Below, in pieces: positions 9,951 to 19,657 of a stretch of DNA of 64,000 nucleotides (its first letter is position 1; each line of letters starts with the position of its first letter). The translations under genes were made by a program, and so were the position numbers. This DNA comes from Pelosinus sp. UFO1 (GTDB lineage Bacteria > Bacillota > Negativicutes > DSM-13327): assembly GCF_000725345.1 (NCBI RefSeq), contig NZ_CP008852.1, positions 2,633,693 through 2,697,692 on the forward strand, written 5' to 3'. The notes under the pieces are model-generated. The model was not told the DNA's origin, did not search any database, and saw only the letters and a program-made list of their open reading frames with translations.

Positions 9951-10925
9951 TTATATCCCTCCAGTCTGACTAACAACTAAAATAACTAATGCGATGGCGC
10001 TAAAGACGACCCCTGTTAACCAAAATACAGTAACTACCTTAGACTCAGACCAGCCCGCTAGCTCAAAGTGATGATGTATTGGACTCATACGGAATACGCG
10101 CTTGCCTGTTAATTTAAAGGAGATTACTTGAATGATCACAGACAAGGCCTCAAGCACAAACACGCCACCAACAATAACAAGCAGTAACTCAGTTTTCGTC
10201 AGAACAGCTACAGTAGCTAATGCCCCTCCAAGGGCTAATGATCCCGTATCTCCCATAAATATTTTTGCCGGATGAGCATTGTACTTTAAGAAACCAAGGC
10301 TTGCACCAGCTAATGCTACACAGAAAATAGCCAAGTTAGTTTTCGCAAAACTCATAGCAATTACTGCATAAGCTACTGCTGCAATCGTAGTAGTACCAGC
10401 GGCTAAGCCATCGAGACCATCTGTAAGATTTACAGCATTCGTAGTACCCACCAGTACCAAAAATATTAATACGTAGTACAGCGGACCAAAATCAACTGTA
10501 ATTCCTAGTAAAGGCACCCATAAATCAGTACCCCGTCCCATATAATTCGTAGCAATGTATGCTAACGCTACAGCCATAATAATCTGACCTAGAAGTTTTT
10601 GTTTCGCTTTTAGTCCTAAAGAACGCCTTAAGGCCACTTTAATAAAATCATCCAAAAAACCAATTAAACCATGACCTAAGGTCACAAACAAAGCTAACCA
10701 AATTTCTGAACTCTTACCCCCAAAGATAACAACTGGTATGATAAGGGCGATTAGAATGATAATCCCCCCCATAGTCGGCGTACCCGCTTTGGCGTAATGA
10801 CTTTCAGGGCCTTCCTGCCTAATGCTTTGCCCAAATTTCAATCCTCTAAGAACAGGAATTATCATGGGTCCAATTAGTAAAGCTATAATGAATGCCATTG
10901 CTGAAGCATATAACAACTCCTGCAT
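9951..10925 (-). CDS. mraY: Phospho-N-acetylmuramoyl-pentapeptide-transferase MraY
   Basis: MraY moves phospho-MurNAc-pentapeptide to undecaprenyl phosphate, forming lipid I in the membrane. This 324-residue polytopic protein (about ten membrane segments) carries the catalytic aspartate motifs HGLIGFLDDFIK, NAVNLTDGLDGLAAG and FMGDTGSLALGG plus the MSPIHHHFEL loop. I start at the ATG at 10925, with GGAGG 6 nt upstream; a TTG at 10931 directly abuts that Shine-Dalgarno and is unlikely. Confidence 0.95.
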   Translation of the reverse strand: MQELLYASAMAFIIALLIGPMIIPVLRGLKFGQSIRQEGPESHYAKAGTPTMGGIIILIALIIPVVIFGGKSSEIWLALFVTLGHGLIGFLDDFIKVALRRSLGLKAKQKLLGQIIMAVALAYIATNYMGRGTDLWVPLLGITVDFGPLYYVLIFLVLVGTTNAVNLTDGLDGLAAGTTTIAAVAYAVIAMSFAKTNLAIFCVALAGASLGFLKYNAHPAKIFMGDTGSLALGGALATVAVLTKTELLLVIVGGVFVLEALSVIIQVISFKLTGKRVFRMSPIHHHFELAGWSESKVVTVFWLTGVVFSAIALVILVVSQTGGI

Positions 10926-11014
10926 AATCAACCTCCTAAACCATCAAAAAGAAACTTTTAAAATTTTACTGCTCTAATGTGCAGCACTAGAGCATGCTAT
11001 TGTCGTATAACCTC

Positions 11015-12373
11015 TTACGAAAACATTTTTATAATATTCTCCATTTTCATACCTCGTGATCCCTTGACTAAAATAGTATCACCAGGCTCAATTAGTTTTT
11101 GTAATGCTTGTTGTGCCTCTTTATGGTTAGCACAAGCCATTACCTTTTTTATACCGCATGCACTAGCTCGCCGCGCAATATTAGTCGCCAATTCACCTAC
11201 CGTTACAACTATATCAACTTGGCAATAAGCTAACCGATCTCCAATATTTCCATGGGCTTCTATTGCAACCGGACCCAATTCTAACATATCACCAAGTACA
11301 GCAACCGTTCTACCCTTAGCTACTTCAACCAATGTGTCAATCGCCGCTACCATTGACATTGGACTCGCATTATATGCATCATTAATGACAAGATAGTCGC
11401 TAATTTTTTCAATATGTAGCCGCATAGGACTTGCATTAAAGTTTTTACATCCAGCGCAAATATCTTCAACACTCAACCCTAGTTCTAGCCCGAGAGCTAT
11501 AGCCGCTAACCCATTGTAAACATTATGTTTACCAACTGCAGGAATCTCTACAGCAAATTCATGATGAGCAAAACGACATGAAAATTTCATATTTTGCGTT
11601 CCCATCTGAATATTTTCTGCCTTTATATCCCCTTGTTCTAAACCAAAAAATTGGACGCGACTATTCACTTGTTTGGACATTTCTTTTACATAACTATTAT
11701 CAGCATTCAATAGGGATAAGCCACTTTTAGGAATAAACTCCAGCAATTCAGCCTTAGCAGCAGCAATATTCTCTATTGAACCTAATAACTCAAGATGAGT
11801 TTCACCAACATTCGTGATAATAGCTATGGTAGGCAATGCAATGTTCGCTAATTGGCGAATTTGCCCCTTACCCCGCATACCCATTTCTACCACCGCTACT
11901 TCATGTTGCTTGGTAAGTTGTAGCAGCGTTAACGGCAAGCCAATCTCATTATTATAATTGGCTTCTGTTTTAAGAACATGAAACTTACTTGATAAAACAG
12001 CTGCAGCCATATCCTTTGTAGTCGTCTTACCATTTGAGCCGGTAATAGCTACAACAGGAATTGTAAAGCGCTGACGATGAAAACGAGCTAGATTTTGCAA
12101 TGCCAATAAGGTATCTGCAACCTCAATAGCCGTAATATCTTTAGAAATCAGCATATTTTTACGACTAAATATAACACCACTTGCCCCGTTCTTTATTGCT
12201 TGTTCAATGAAATCATGCCCATCAAAACTTTCCCCTACTAATGGGATAAATAAATCGCCTTGCTTCACAGTACGGGTATCTGTGGAAACACCAGTGAAGT
12301 TGACTAGCCCTATAGAATTGACAAGGTTTCCCTCTGTCGCCAAACATACTTCTTCAACTGTAAACTCTGCCAT
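11015..12373 (-). CDS. murF: UDP-N-acetylmuramoyl-tripeptide--D-alanyl-D-alanine ligase MurF
   Basis: MurF adds the D-Ala-D-Ala dipeptide made by Ddl to the UDP-MurNAc tripeptide. The 452-residue protein has the three Mur ligase domains, with the P-loop AITGSNGKTTTKDM (about 108-121), the ITNVGETHLELLGS motif and the C-terminal NDAYNASPMSM motif. Its ATG overlaps the murE stop by one base. Nothing unusual is visible. Confidence 0.95.
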   Translation of the reverse strand: MAEFTVEEVCLATEGNLVNSIGLVNFTGVSTDTRTVKQGDLFIPLVGESFDGHDFIEQAIKNGASGVIFSRKNMLISKDITAIEVADTLLALQNLARFHRQRFTIPVVAITGSNGKTTTKDMAAAVLSSKFHVLKTEANYNNEIGLPLTLLQLTKQHEVAVVEMGMRGKGQIRQLANIALPTIAIITNVGETHLELLGSIENIAAAKAELLEFIPKSGLSLLNADNSYVKEMSKQVNSRVQFFGLEQGDIKAENIQMGTQNMKFSCRFAHHEFAVEIPAVGKHNVYNGLAAIALGLELGLSVEDICAGCKNFNASPMRLHIEKISDYLVINDAYNASPMSMVAAIDTLVEVAKGRTVAVLGDMLELGPVAIEAHGNIGDRLAYCQVDIVVTVGELATNIARRASACGIKKVMACANHKEAQQALQKLIEPGDTILVKGSRGMKMENIIKMFS

Positions 12374-13866
12374 TATTTCATCTCCTTGACGATTGCCGAA
12401 GCTACCTCTTTATCATCGAAGGAAATAGTTTTGTCCTTAAGAATTTGATAATTTTCATGGCCCTTACCTGCAATTATCACTATATCATCCAATTCAGCTA
12501 AATGTAAGGCACGATCAATCGCTTGGCGCCTATCGCTAATTTTTTCATAAATTTTTCCTTCTTTTAGAGATCCCTTTATGCCATTTTCAATCTCGGCAAG
12601 AATGATTTCAGGATCTTCCGTTCTTGGATTATCTGATGTAGCAATTACAATGTCGCCATATTTCGCAGCTAATTCTCCCATAATCGGTCTTTTCGTTTTA
12701 TCACGATCACCACCACAACCAAATACTACTATGATACGCTTTGTAGCAATTTGCTGTGCAGTCTTTAAAATGTTTTCTAATCCATCTGGTGTATGAGCAT
12801 AATCTACAATTATACTAAATGGTTGCCCTGCATCTACTAATTCAAATCGGCCAGGTACGCTTTGGAATTCTTCTAAAGTTTCTTTTATGACCTGGATATC
12901 TATACCTTCTGCCAAGGCTGCCCCAACTGCAGATAATACATTATATACATTGAAGAATCCAGTAATTTTAAGCTCTAATGACATTGTACCAAAAGAGCCA
13001 ACAATATCAAACTGAGCACCTGATGCCTTAATATTTGTATTCTGTGCTTTAAGATCGACATTGTTGTCAATCCCATAAGTAATGGTTTTACACATTGTTT
13101 TTTCTATTATAAAAGAAGCCGCCTTATCATCTGCATTTATAATAGCAGTCTTTCCCTTTTTGTAACTATTCTTTATGCTAAGCAATTCAAAGAGTTTTGT
13201 TTTTGCTTCTAGATAATTTTCAAATGACACATGAAAGTCTAAATGATCCCGTGTCATATTTGTAAAAATACCTACATCAAATTCACAACCAGCGATTCGA
13301 TTCAGAGCCAATGCATGAGAAGATACTTCCATCACTACGTAATCGATACTAGCCGCTACCATCTCAGCTAAGAGTTTTTGTAAATCAATTACATCCGGTG
13401 TAGTATTCTGAGTGGGTACTATACGGTCGCCAATGCTATTTTGAATGGTGCCGATTACCCCTACTTTATACCCTGCCTTATTTAATATACTTTTAATTAA
13501 ATAGGTAGTGGTTGTTTTCCCATTTGTACCTGTAACCCCAATCATACGTAATTTGCGGCTTGGGTATTCAAAAAAATGAGGAGCTATCATCATCATTGCT
13601 GCCCTCGTATCAGCTACCTTTATTACCGTTAAACCCTGGGGAATATTTTCAACATCTTTTTCTACCAATATGGCTACTGCACCTTGGTGAAAAGCCTGCA
13701 TTATATAATCGTGCCCATCCGTCTTTACTCCAGGCAAACAAATGAATAATGTCCCGGCGATTACTTTACGGGAATCATGAGCTAAATCCATTATAGTAAG
13801 CTTTGTTTCTCCATGCACTACAGCGTTTGGTAATAAACCTATTAATTCTTGCAATTCCTTTTTCAT
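12373..13866 (-). CDS. murE: UDP-N-acetylmuramoyl-tripeptide synthetase MurE (meso-diaminopimelate type)
   Basis: MurE adds the third residue of the stem peptide. The 497-residue protein has the P-loop GVTGTNGKTTTTYL (about 108-121), the TNMTRDHLDFH motif and, near residue 405, TSDNPRTEDP. The DNPR sequence is the signature of enzymes that use meso-diaminopimelate rather than lysine, so the cell wall is predicted to be DAP type. The gene precedes murF with a one-base overlap. Confidence 0.95.
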   Translation of the reverse strand: MKKELQELIGLLPNAVVHGETKLTIMDLAHDSRKVIAGTLFICLPGVKTDGHDYIMQAFHQGAVAILVEKDVENIPQGLTVIKVADTRAAMMMIAPHFFEYPSRKLRMIGVTGTNGKTTTTYLIKSILNKAGYKVGVIGTIQNSIGDRIVPTQNTTPDVIDLQKLLAEMVAASIDYVVMEVSSHALALNRIAGCEFDVGIFTNMTRDHLDFHVSFENYLEAKTKLFELLSIKNSYKKGKTAIINADDKAASFIIEKTMCKTITYGIDNNVDLKAQNTNIKASGAQFDIVGSFGTMSLELKITGFFNVYNVLSAVGAALAEGIDIQVIKETLEEFQSVPGRFELVDAGQPFSIIVDYAHTPDGLENILKTAQQIATKRIIVVFGCGGDRDKTKRPIMGELAAKYGDIVIATSDNPRTEDPEIILAEIENGIKGSLKEGKIYEKISDRRQAIDRALHLAELDDIVIIAGKGHENYQILKDKTISFDDKEVASAIVKEMK

Positions 13867-13996
13867 GTGACTACCTCCTACACTCCAACTATTATTACCA
13901 TTGTTACCAATATTATCATAACAATGTGTAGATTACCATATCGGTTAACTTGAACAAGAAGAATTCCCCGTAAAATTACCTTCAATATAGCGCACC

Positions 13997-14047
13997 AGTG
14001 GACCACAAATCAATCGTGATATGGTTCTTTTATCTTTGTGGTCCACT
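13997..14047. repeat. 13-bp inverted repeat between spoVD and murE
   Basis: AGTGGACCACAAA (13997-14009) and TTTGTGGTCCACT (14035-14047) are perfect complements separated by 25 nt. On the transcribed minus strand no U-run follows, so it does not look like an intrinsic terminator. It lies in the 215-bp spacer between two cotranscribed genes and may be an RNA processing or attenuation hairpin. Confidence 0.6.
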
Positions 14048-14081
14048 TTCACCATCAGAACATAAGTGTTGTCTTCCTTAG

Positions 14082-16184
14082 TTATTCAAAGAATACAGTA
14101 ATCTCACTTCCTGGCGGCGCCTTACTACCAGCAGCAGGTTGCTGCTTAGTAGCTTTTACACCCACTCCCACTGGCTTAATGCTGAGACCAACTTCTGCCA
14201 ACATATCAGCTACCTCACGCAATGACTGACCACTACAATCAGGTACTGTAATCTCACCTAAGCCATAACGTGGTGTCATGGTATATAACAAGACACTCGA
14301 ATCTTTAGGAATACGGCTTCCCGGTTTTGGAATTTGATCTGCCACTCGTTCGCCTGATTCTTCAATTCTAGCATTTAAACCAGCTTTTTTAAGTTCTTGC
14401 GCAGCTTCCGTAACCAACAAATTAATCACACTTGGTACCATAATATGAGTTTCTTTATCATCAGGCGAATGGGATTCTATAACTTTAGGCGCAATTTTTA
14501 AATATTGTAAAACATCTTTCATAATCCCATTAAAAACAGGAGCGGCGATTTGACCACCATAATACAAGCCCACAGGTTCATCAATAATTACAACCATAAC
14601 GATCTGCGGATTATCTGCTGGTGCAAATCCAGCAAAAGATGCTACATATTTACCTGGCATATACCCGCCTTCTCCAACTTTTTGCGCCGTACCCGTCTTA
14701 CCAGCAATTCGATAGCCCTCAACATAAGCATTTTTACCAGTGCCGTTTTCTACAACACTTTCTAAAATTTCTTTAACTTCTTGCGCAGCTTGCTTATCAA
14801 CAACTTGATTTATTATGTCTGGTGTGAATCCTCGAATCACTTCATCGTTTTTATCTCTAACCTCTCGAACGATTTGTGGTCTAAGCCGCTGTCCACCATT
14901 TGCAACTGCTGCCACTGCGTTTAGTAATTGTAGCGGTGTTACCGCGATACTCTGCCCCATAGACATTGTCGCAATATTAATCGGCTTAACCTGTGACTTT
15001 GGTATAACAATACCTTTTGCTTCGCCTGGCAAATCTATATTCGTAGGTTTCCCTAAACCAAAAGCAGTAAAATATTTGTAAAAAGAATCAGCTCCCAGCC
15101 TAAGTCCAACATTTACAAAACCTACATTACAAGAATTTTCCACAACCTCCTTAAAAGATTGACTGCCATGCCCACCAGCTTTCCAGCAATGAATTGTCCG
15201 GCCTTGAACTTCCACAGATCCCGTATCAAAAAAACGCTCATTAGCAGATACTATTTTCTCACCCAGCACTGCAGTCGTCGTGAGAATCTTAAAGGTCGAA
15301 CCAGGCTCATACGCATTGGATATAGCAATATTACGCCATAACTTTGGATCATAATCTGCAAATTGATTTGGATTATAGGTGGGACGGTTCGCTAACGCTA
15401 GTATTTCACCTGTGTTCGGTTCGATGGCTATAATCGTCGCTGCCTTAGCCTTTGTATCTTGCATTACCTTCTCAAGTTCTCTTTCGACAATTTGTTGTAT
15501 TACAAGATCAATTGTTAGATAAATATTATATCCGTTAATCGGTTTGACAAATTGATGGGTTGCATGAGGAATTTCCTGCCCCCTTGCATCATACTCAACG
15601 ACAATACTGCCACTACGACCTTTTAAATAACTGTCAAAGGTTAATTCTACCCCATCTAGCCCTTGACTATCAATGCCTGTAAATCCTAATATATGGGCTG
15701 CTAGGCTATCATTTGGGTAATAACGCTGATTTTCTTGCGTTAATCCAATCCCTGGCAAATTAAGCAAGTTCACAGCTTTGGCTATATCATTATCTACCTT
15801 ACGCTTTACCCATGTAAAGGCTTGGCGCTTCTTCAATTTGTCAGTTAGTTTCTGCCTATCTAACGCCAAAATAGCAGCCAACTTGGCTGCTGTCTCTTCT
15901 ACGTCTACTATTTCAGCTGGTATAGCATAAATAGACTCAGTACTCACACTTACACCGAGTTCTTTACCATTACGATCATATATTGTACCACGCTTAGCTT
16001 CGACAGGAATGTCTCGTACGCGCTGATCAATGGCACTTTCTGTTAACCAATTGCTTTTATAAAATTGGAGATACATTAGACGACAACCAAGTGCTACCAT
16101 AATTACTGCAATCAATAGAAAAAGACAAGTCACCCTTTTCCTAATAGTAACATGCGCAGATGACGCCAATGGCCACTCCCCCAT
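14082..16184 (-). CDS. Class B penicillin-binding protein with two PASTA domains (FtsI/SpoVD type)
   Basis: This 700-residue transpeptidase cross-links septal or spore-cortex peptidoglycan and would partner with FtsW/SpoVE. It has an N-terminal membrane anchor (about 16-36), a PBP dimerisation domain, and a transpeptidase domain with SxxK in EPGSTFKIL (about 297), SCN (about 353) and KTGTAQK (about 500). Two PASTA domains follow (about 580-640 and 641-700). SpoVD usually has one PASTA and PBP2x two, so FtsI or SpoVD cannot be settled. A TTG at 16169 with GGGGGAG 6 nt upstream is a possible alternative start. Confidence 0.9.
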   Translation of the reverse strand: MGEWPLASSAHVTIRKRVTCLFLLIAVIMVALGCRLMYLQFYKSNWLTESAIDQRVRDIPVEAKRGTIYDRNGKELGVSVSTESIYAIPAEIVDVEETAAKLAAILALDRQKLTDKLKKRQAFTWVKRKVDNDIAKAVNLLNLPGIGLTQENQRYYPNDSLAAHILGFTGIDSQGLDGVELTFDSYLKGRSGSIVVEYDARGQEIPHATHQFVKPINGYNIYLTIDLVIQQIVERELEKVMQDTKAKAATIIAIEPNTGEILALANRPTYNPNQFADYDPKLWRNIAISNAYEPGSTFKILTTTAVLGEKIVSANERFFDTGSVEVQGRTIHCWKAGGHGSQSFKEVVENSCNVGFVNVGLRLGADSFYKYFTAFGLGKPTNIDLPGEAKGIVIPKSQVKPINIATMSMGQSIAVTPLQLLNAVAAVANGGQRLRPQIVREVRDKNDEVIRGFTPDIINQVVDKQAAQEVKEILESVVENGTGKNAYVEGYRIAGKTGTAQKVGEGGYMPGKYVASFAGFAPADNPQIVMVVIIDEPVGLYYGGQIAAPVFNGIMKDVLQYLKIAPKVIESHSPDDKETHIMVPSVINLLVTEAAQELKKAGLNARIEESGERVADQIPKPGSRIPKDSSVLLYTMTPRYGLGEITVPDCSGQSLREVADMLAEVGLSIKPVGVGVKATKQQPAAGSKAPPGSEITVFFE

Positions 16185-16190
16185 CTAGTT

Positions 16191-16610
16191 TTATTGTCCT
16201 TTGCTTTTTACCATACTAAGCATACCTTTTTCCTTTTCGGCATTCAACTTACTGCTGCTTTCTGAAGTAGTTGCACGGTATATACTTTGAGGCATCACCA
16301 TCCCAAGTTCTGAAGTAGCAATCGTTTGAATCCGTTGCGGTGATCTTAGTTTCGCAATATCTAACTGTAATAACTCATTTTCCTTTTCCAGTTTAACAAC
16401 TTGCGACTTCATCTTTACTAACTCATAACCCGATCTAATAATAGCTTCACTACTTACCGTTAAGAAAAAGGCAGCAAAGGCTACTATCATAACAGTTGTC
16501 AAACACTTAACTCGCAAAGCAATATCGGGTTTCACTAACTTTGTTTTATTAATGGATGGGACTTCTTGCTGTTGATAAATAGTCCAATCTTGTTTTTTAT
16601 TTACTAACAT
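16191..16610 (-). CDS. ftsL: FtsL-like division protein
   Basis: This 139-residue bitopic protein has a basic cytoplasmic N-terminus, one membrane segment (about 33-52) and an extracytoplasmic heptad-rich coiled coil (about 60-95). It lies between rsmH and the class B PBP, which is the usual ftsL position. FtsL sequences are poorly conserved, so the call rests on topology and location. It would join FtsQ/DivIB in the divisome. Confidence 0.8.
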   Translation of the reverse strand: MLVNKKQDWTIYQQQEVPSINKTKLVKPDIALRVKCLTTVMIVAFAAFFLTVSSEAIIRSGYELVKMKSQVVKLEKENELLQLDIAKLRSPQRIQTIATSELGMVMPQSIYRATTSESSSKLNAEKEKGMLSMVKSKGQ

Positions 16611-16669
16611 ATATATTCCCCTTCCTTAAATTTAGACCAATGTAATCCCTGATGATATTACAACGCTAC

Positions 16670-17626
16670 CTATAAAGCCACTTTTTCTGCTACACGCAAC
16701 TTAGCGCTTCGCGCCCGTGGATTCTCTTCTAATTCTGCTTCAGATGGAATTCGAGGTTTTCCTAATATTTTAATCTTTGGTTTATTTGTACACATACATA
16801 TAGGTAATTCTTTCGGACAAATGCAACCTTTTGCCATATTCTGCATCGTTTGTTTTGCAATTCTATCTTCTAAAGAATGAAACGTAATGATACACAATCG
16901 TCCACCTATCGCAAGTCTCTCAATCGAAGTATTAAATGCCTCTTTTAAGATTCCCAGTTCGTTATTCACTTCAATCCGAATTGCTTGAAATGTACGTTTT
17001 GCAGGATGAGGCCCATCACGCCTCGCTGCAGCAGGAATGGCCCTTTTTATTATATCTACTAATTCGCCAGTTGTTTCTATTGGTTTCACATTACGATACT
17101 CAACTATAAATTTTGCAATTCTCTTTGCCCAGCGATCTTCCCCATAATCTATAATAATCTGGGCCAACTGCTCCTCCTCATAATCATTAACAACATCATA
17201 AGCAGAAAAGCTACTATTGGGATTCATGCGCATATCTAGCGGAGCATCTTGCATATAAGAGAACCCCCTTTCAGCAATATCTAGCTGGTGGGATGACACT
17301 CCTAAATCAAACAAGATACCATCTACCTTACTAACTTGAAGTTCATCTAAGACACGTCCTATGTTTTGAAAATTATCTTGTACAATATCTATTTGACAAC
17401 TAGCATTTGCTAGTCTATCTTTACCTGTTTGTATCGCAGCTGGATCCTGGTCAATGCCAATAAATCGACCTGAAGAATGTAATTGATTTATTATTTGCTC
17501 AGCATGTCCACTACCACCTAACGTACAATCTACATAAATACCTTCAGGATTTGTTACTAACGCATCTACACTTTCTTTTAGTAGCACACTTACATGATGA
17601 AATTCCAAGTCCTTCACCCCATCCAT
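16670..17626 (-). CDS. rsmH: 16S rRNA (cytosine1402-N4)-methyltransferase RsmH
   Basis: RsmH (MraW) methylates C1402 of 16S rRNA at N4 using SAM. The 318-residue protein begins with the family hallmark HHVSVLLKE and the SAM-binding loop [14 protein letters not shown], followed by [11 protein letters not shown] and the C-terminal [10 protein letters not shown] motif. It lies 38 bp after mraZ, the conserved start of the dcw operon. The start may be one of several nearby in-frame codons. Confidence 0.95.
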   Translation of the reverse strand: MDGVKDLEFHHVSVLLKESVDALVTNPEGIYVDCTLGGSGHAEQIINQLHSSGRFIGIDQDPAAIQTGKDRLANASCQIDIVQDNFQNIGRVLDELQVSKVDGILFDLGVSSHQLDIAERGFSYMQDAPLDMRMNPNSSFSAYDVVNDYEEEQLAQIIIDYGEDRWAKRIAKFIVEYRNVKPIETTGELVDIIKRAIPAAARRDGPHPAKRTFQAIRIEVNNELGILKEAFNTSIERLAIGGRLCIITFHSLEDRIAKQTMQNMAKGCICPKELPICMCTNKPKIKILGKPRIPSEAELEENPRARSAKLRVAEKVAL

Positions 17627-17664
17627 TTTAAACTCTATATGAAAACTTAAATAGTATTTATCTT

Positions 17665-18096
17665 TTATATACCTAAATCAACTAGACTCTCCGCTATTTT
17701 CTCTACAGTTGGAGCGGTTTGCTCGTTGTAATTATCCCACTTAGTCCGGTCCCATATCTCAATACGATTGGACACGCCAATCACAACCACATCTTTATCA
17801 AGTTGCGCATATTCCCTAAGATTATTCGGTAATAATACCCTTCCTTGTTTATCGCATGAAATCTCTGCTCCACCTGAGAAAAAGAACCGAACAAAAGCTC
17901 TAGCTTCAGGTTTTGCTAACGGTAATTGTTTTAACTTACTTTCTAGGATAGCCCACTCTTTTCTATCATATACGAATAAACAATTATCAAGGCCCTTGGT
18001 GACAATAAAACTTTCTCCCAGTTCCTCACGAAATTTGGCAGGTAAAATGAGCCTTCCCTTATCGTCAATGCTATGTAGGTACTCGCCCATTAACAT
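17665..18096 (-). CDS. mraZ: Transcriptional regulator MraZ
   Basis: MraZ is a DNA-binding protein that controls the dcw operon, including its own gene. The 143 residues hold two SpoVT/AbrB-like swapped-hairpin repeats, the first with [21 protein letters not shown]-like sequence and the second with [16 protein letters not shown] (about 79-94). The length is typical. Three GTGG boxes lie just upstream and fit autoregulation. Confidence 0.95.
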   Translation of the reverse strand: MLMGEYLHSIDDKGRLILPAKFREELGESFIVTKGLDNCLFVYDRKEWAILESKLKQLPLAKPEARAFVRFFFSGGAEISCDKQGRVLLPNNLREYAQLDKDVVVIGVSNRIEIWDRTKWDNYNEQTAPTVEKIAESLVDLGI

Positions 18097-18124
18097 AATT
18101 TTACACCACCAAGTTATTTAATCC

Positions 18125-18149
18125 ACCACTTCGCTCCACAATTACCCAC
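18125..18149 (-). promoter_or_regulatory. Putative MraZ-binding repeats (3 x GTGG, 10-bp period)
   Basis: On the minus strand GTGGG, GTGGA and GTGGT occur at exact 10-bp spacing (complements at 18145-18149, 18135-18139 and 18125-18129), about 30-50 bp before the mraZ start. Known MraZ operators are three or four TGGGN-type repeats separated by 5 nt, which is the same geometry. The spacing and position support an autoregulatory operator; the assignment is by pattern only. Confidence 0.75.
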
Positions 18150-18172
18150 TTTTAGTGTTCTATTTTAACAAA

Positions 18173-18203
18173 AAAAAATCCTTCCTAATTCTTGAAGGAT
18201 TTT
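18173..18203 (-). terminator. Rho-independent terminator upstream of mraZ
   Basis: AATCCTTC and GAAGGATT form an 8-bp stem; on the minus strand it is followed by a run of T residues. It insulates the dcw operon from the polysaccharide deacetylase gene read from further right. Confidence 0.75.
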
Positions 18204-18221
18204 AATTATTTTTAATTAAAC

Positions 18222-18252
18222 GACAAAGGGCCCATCAATAGGGCCCTTTGTC
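18222..18252 (-). terminator. Terminator hairpin after the polysaccharide deacetylase gene
   Basis: GACAAAGGGCCC and GGGCCCTTTGTC form a perfect 12-bp stem with a 7-nt loop, starting 11 nt after the deacetylase stop. The T-rich tract on the minus strand is weak (GTTTAATT), so it may act together with the next hairpin at 18173-18203. Confidence 0.75.
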
Positions 18253-18262
18253 CTGAACATAT

Positions 18263-19078
18263 TTAACTTTTAATTAGTCCTAACTCTTCTAAGATAGGTG
18301 CACCATTTAGCCGAATAAAAAAGCTCCGAAAGGTTTTTTGTCCCTTAAAAATAGGAATACGTTGTAATGAATATAAATCACTATCAGCACCAACTTGACC
18401 ATATTCAATCGTGAATGCTGCCTTATATTTATTAGCCCTAACCATTTCTTCAATTTCTGCGTTATAGGTGCCAGTTGGATATGCAAAATACTTTGGTGGT
18501 TTCCCCAATTGACGAGTCAATTCATCTCGAGACTCACTCAGTTCACTCATAACTTGTTCCTTAGTGAGAGTCGTAAGAGATTTATGATTTGCAGTGTGAG
18601 AACCAAAGACAATACCATTCTTTTGCATCTCTCTAACCTGGTCCCAAGTCATAAATCGATCATCATGATTAATTAAATTCGTTACTAGGAAGATAGTAGC
18701 GGTAAAACCATATTTTTTCAAAATTGGATACGCATTTGTATAATTATCAAGATACCCATCATCAAAAGTAATCAAAATAGGTTTATCTGGCAATTCTTTG
18801 CAAGACTTTAAATATGCCATTAGCTGATCCGGTGTAATAGTATGGTAACCATTTTTATATAGATATTCCATCTGCTCTTCAAATTCTTGAGGCGAAACAG
18901 ACAACGCATGATTTAATATGTCTACTTTGTGATAATTCAAAATAGGTATATTCTGAAGATTAATTGGGTTGTTTTCATTATAACTAGCCACAACCGAAGT
19001 AGAATCAAATTTTAAAAGTGATATACAGAAAAAAAATAGTATAATTCCCAATGTAATATATGTCTTTCGTTTATTCAT
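18263..19078 (-). CDS. Polysaccharide deacetylase (NodB-homology) family protein
   Basis: This 271-residue exported or membrane-anchored protein (signal/anchor about 7-24) has a NodB-homology domain (about 90-240). The metal and catalytic motifs are visible: TFDDGYLDN (first aspartate pair) and HTANH (the HxxxH-type zinc ligands). It probably removes N-acetyl groups from peptidoglycan or an exopolysaccharide on the outer face; the substrate cannot be told from sequence. It is a separate single-gene unit flanked by terminators. Confidence 0.85.
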   Translation of the reverse strand: MNKRKTYITLGIILFFFCISLLKFDSTSVVASYNENNPINLQNIPILNYHKVDILNHALSVSPQEFEEQMEYLYKNGYHTITPDQLMAYLKSCKELPDKPILITFDDGYLDNYTNAYPILKKYGFTATIFLVTNLINHDDRFMTWDQVREMQKNGIVFGSHTANHKSLTTLTKEQVMSELSESRDELTRQLGKPPKYFAYPTGTYNAEIEEMVRANKYKAAFTIEYGQVGADSDLYSLQRIPIFKGQKTFRSFFIRLNGAPILEELGLIKS

Positions 19079-19294
19079 AGTAATTCTTTTACCATCTCCT
19101 TATACAGGATAATTTTTTAAAAAAATCCATTAATTAACTACAATTTTCTACCTTCCCCCTAAAATAAATACGATTCTAACTTAGTATAACATTTCAGTTT
19201 TTGATTACAATAGCTAATAATAATTTCTTCCGTATTTTCTTAACTTTAGTCTTGAATATTGCAAAACGTAGCTAATTCTTCTTCCTTACAAAGA

Positions 19295-19323
19295 ATGACA
19301 ATTAAGAGCTACTATGCTATAGT
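19295..19323 (+). promoter_or_regulatory. Sigma-A-type promoter for the DUF1858 gene
   Basis: ATGACA (19295-19300) and TATAGT (19318-19323) are separated by exactly 17 bp, and a TGC immediately precedes the -10, giving an extended -10 element. It is about 37 bp before the start codon on the plus strand. Confidence 0.7.
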
Positions 19324-19359
19324 AATCGCAGTTACTGTAAATAATTAGGAGGTTTTTTG

Positions 19360-19563
19360 ATGCTTATTACTGAAAAAATGAGTATTTTAGAGGTGGTAGA
19401 GAAATATCCACAAACTATTTCTGTATTCCGTAATCATGGTATGGGATGTTTCGGCTGCTCTGCTGCACGATTTGAAAATATCGAACAAGGAGCCTCAGCC
19501 CACGGGATCGATATAACTGTACTTATGGCTGCTTTAAATGAAGCGGTAGAATCTAATTCTTAG
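19360..19563 (+). CDS. DUF1858 domain protein (hybrid-cluster-protein-associated disulfide domain)
   Basis: This 67-residue cytoplasmic protein has the DUF1858 pattern: a short helical segment around VVEKYPQTISVFRNHG, then MGCFGCSAARFE with a CxxC pair (about residues 28-31). Such proteins are small redox or metal-linked proteins of unclear function, often next to hybrid cluster proteins, though none is nearby here. I use the ATG at 19360 because AGGAGG lies 7 nt upstream; a TTG at 19357 would be too close. It is one of the few plus-strand genes. Confidence 0.85.
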   Translation: MLITEKMSILEVVEKYPQTISVFRNHGMGCFGCSAARFENIEQGASAHGIDITVLMAALNEAVESNS

Positions 19564-19580
19564 TCGTCTTACTAATAAGT

Positions 19581-19622
19581 TACATAAAAAAACTTGGCAT
19601 TTTGCCAAGTTTTTTTATGTAA
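19581..19622 (+). terminator. Bidirectional terminator between DUF1858 gene and feoA
   Basis: A long stem pairs TACATAAAAAAACTTGGCA with TGCCAAGTTTTTTTATGTA around a 3-nt loop. The A and T tracts inside the stem let it end both the plus-strand DUF1858 transcript and the converging feoB-feoA transcript. Confidence 0.9.
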
Positions 19623-19657
19623 CTCTATACTTAATTTCCGTCGCTACTCCTTAAGCC

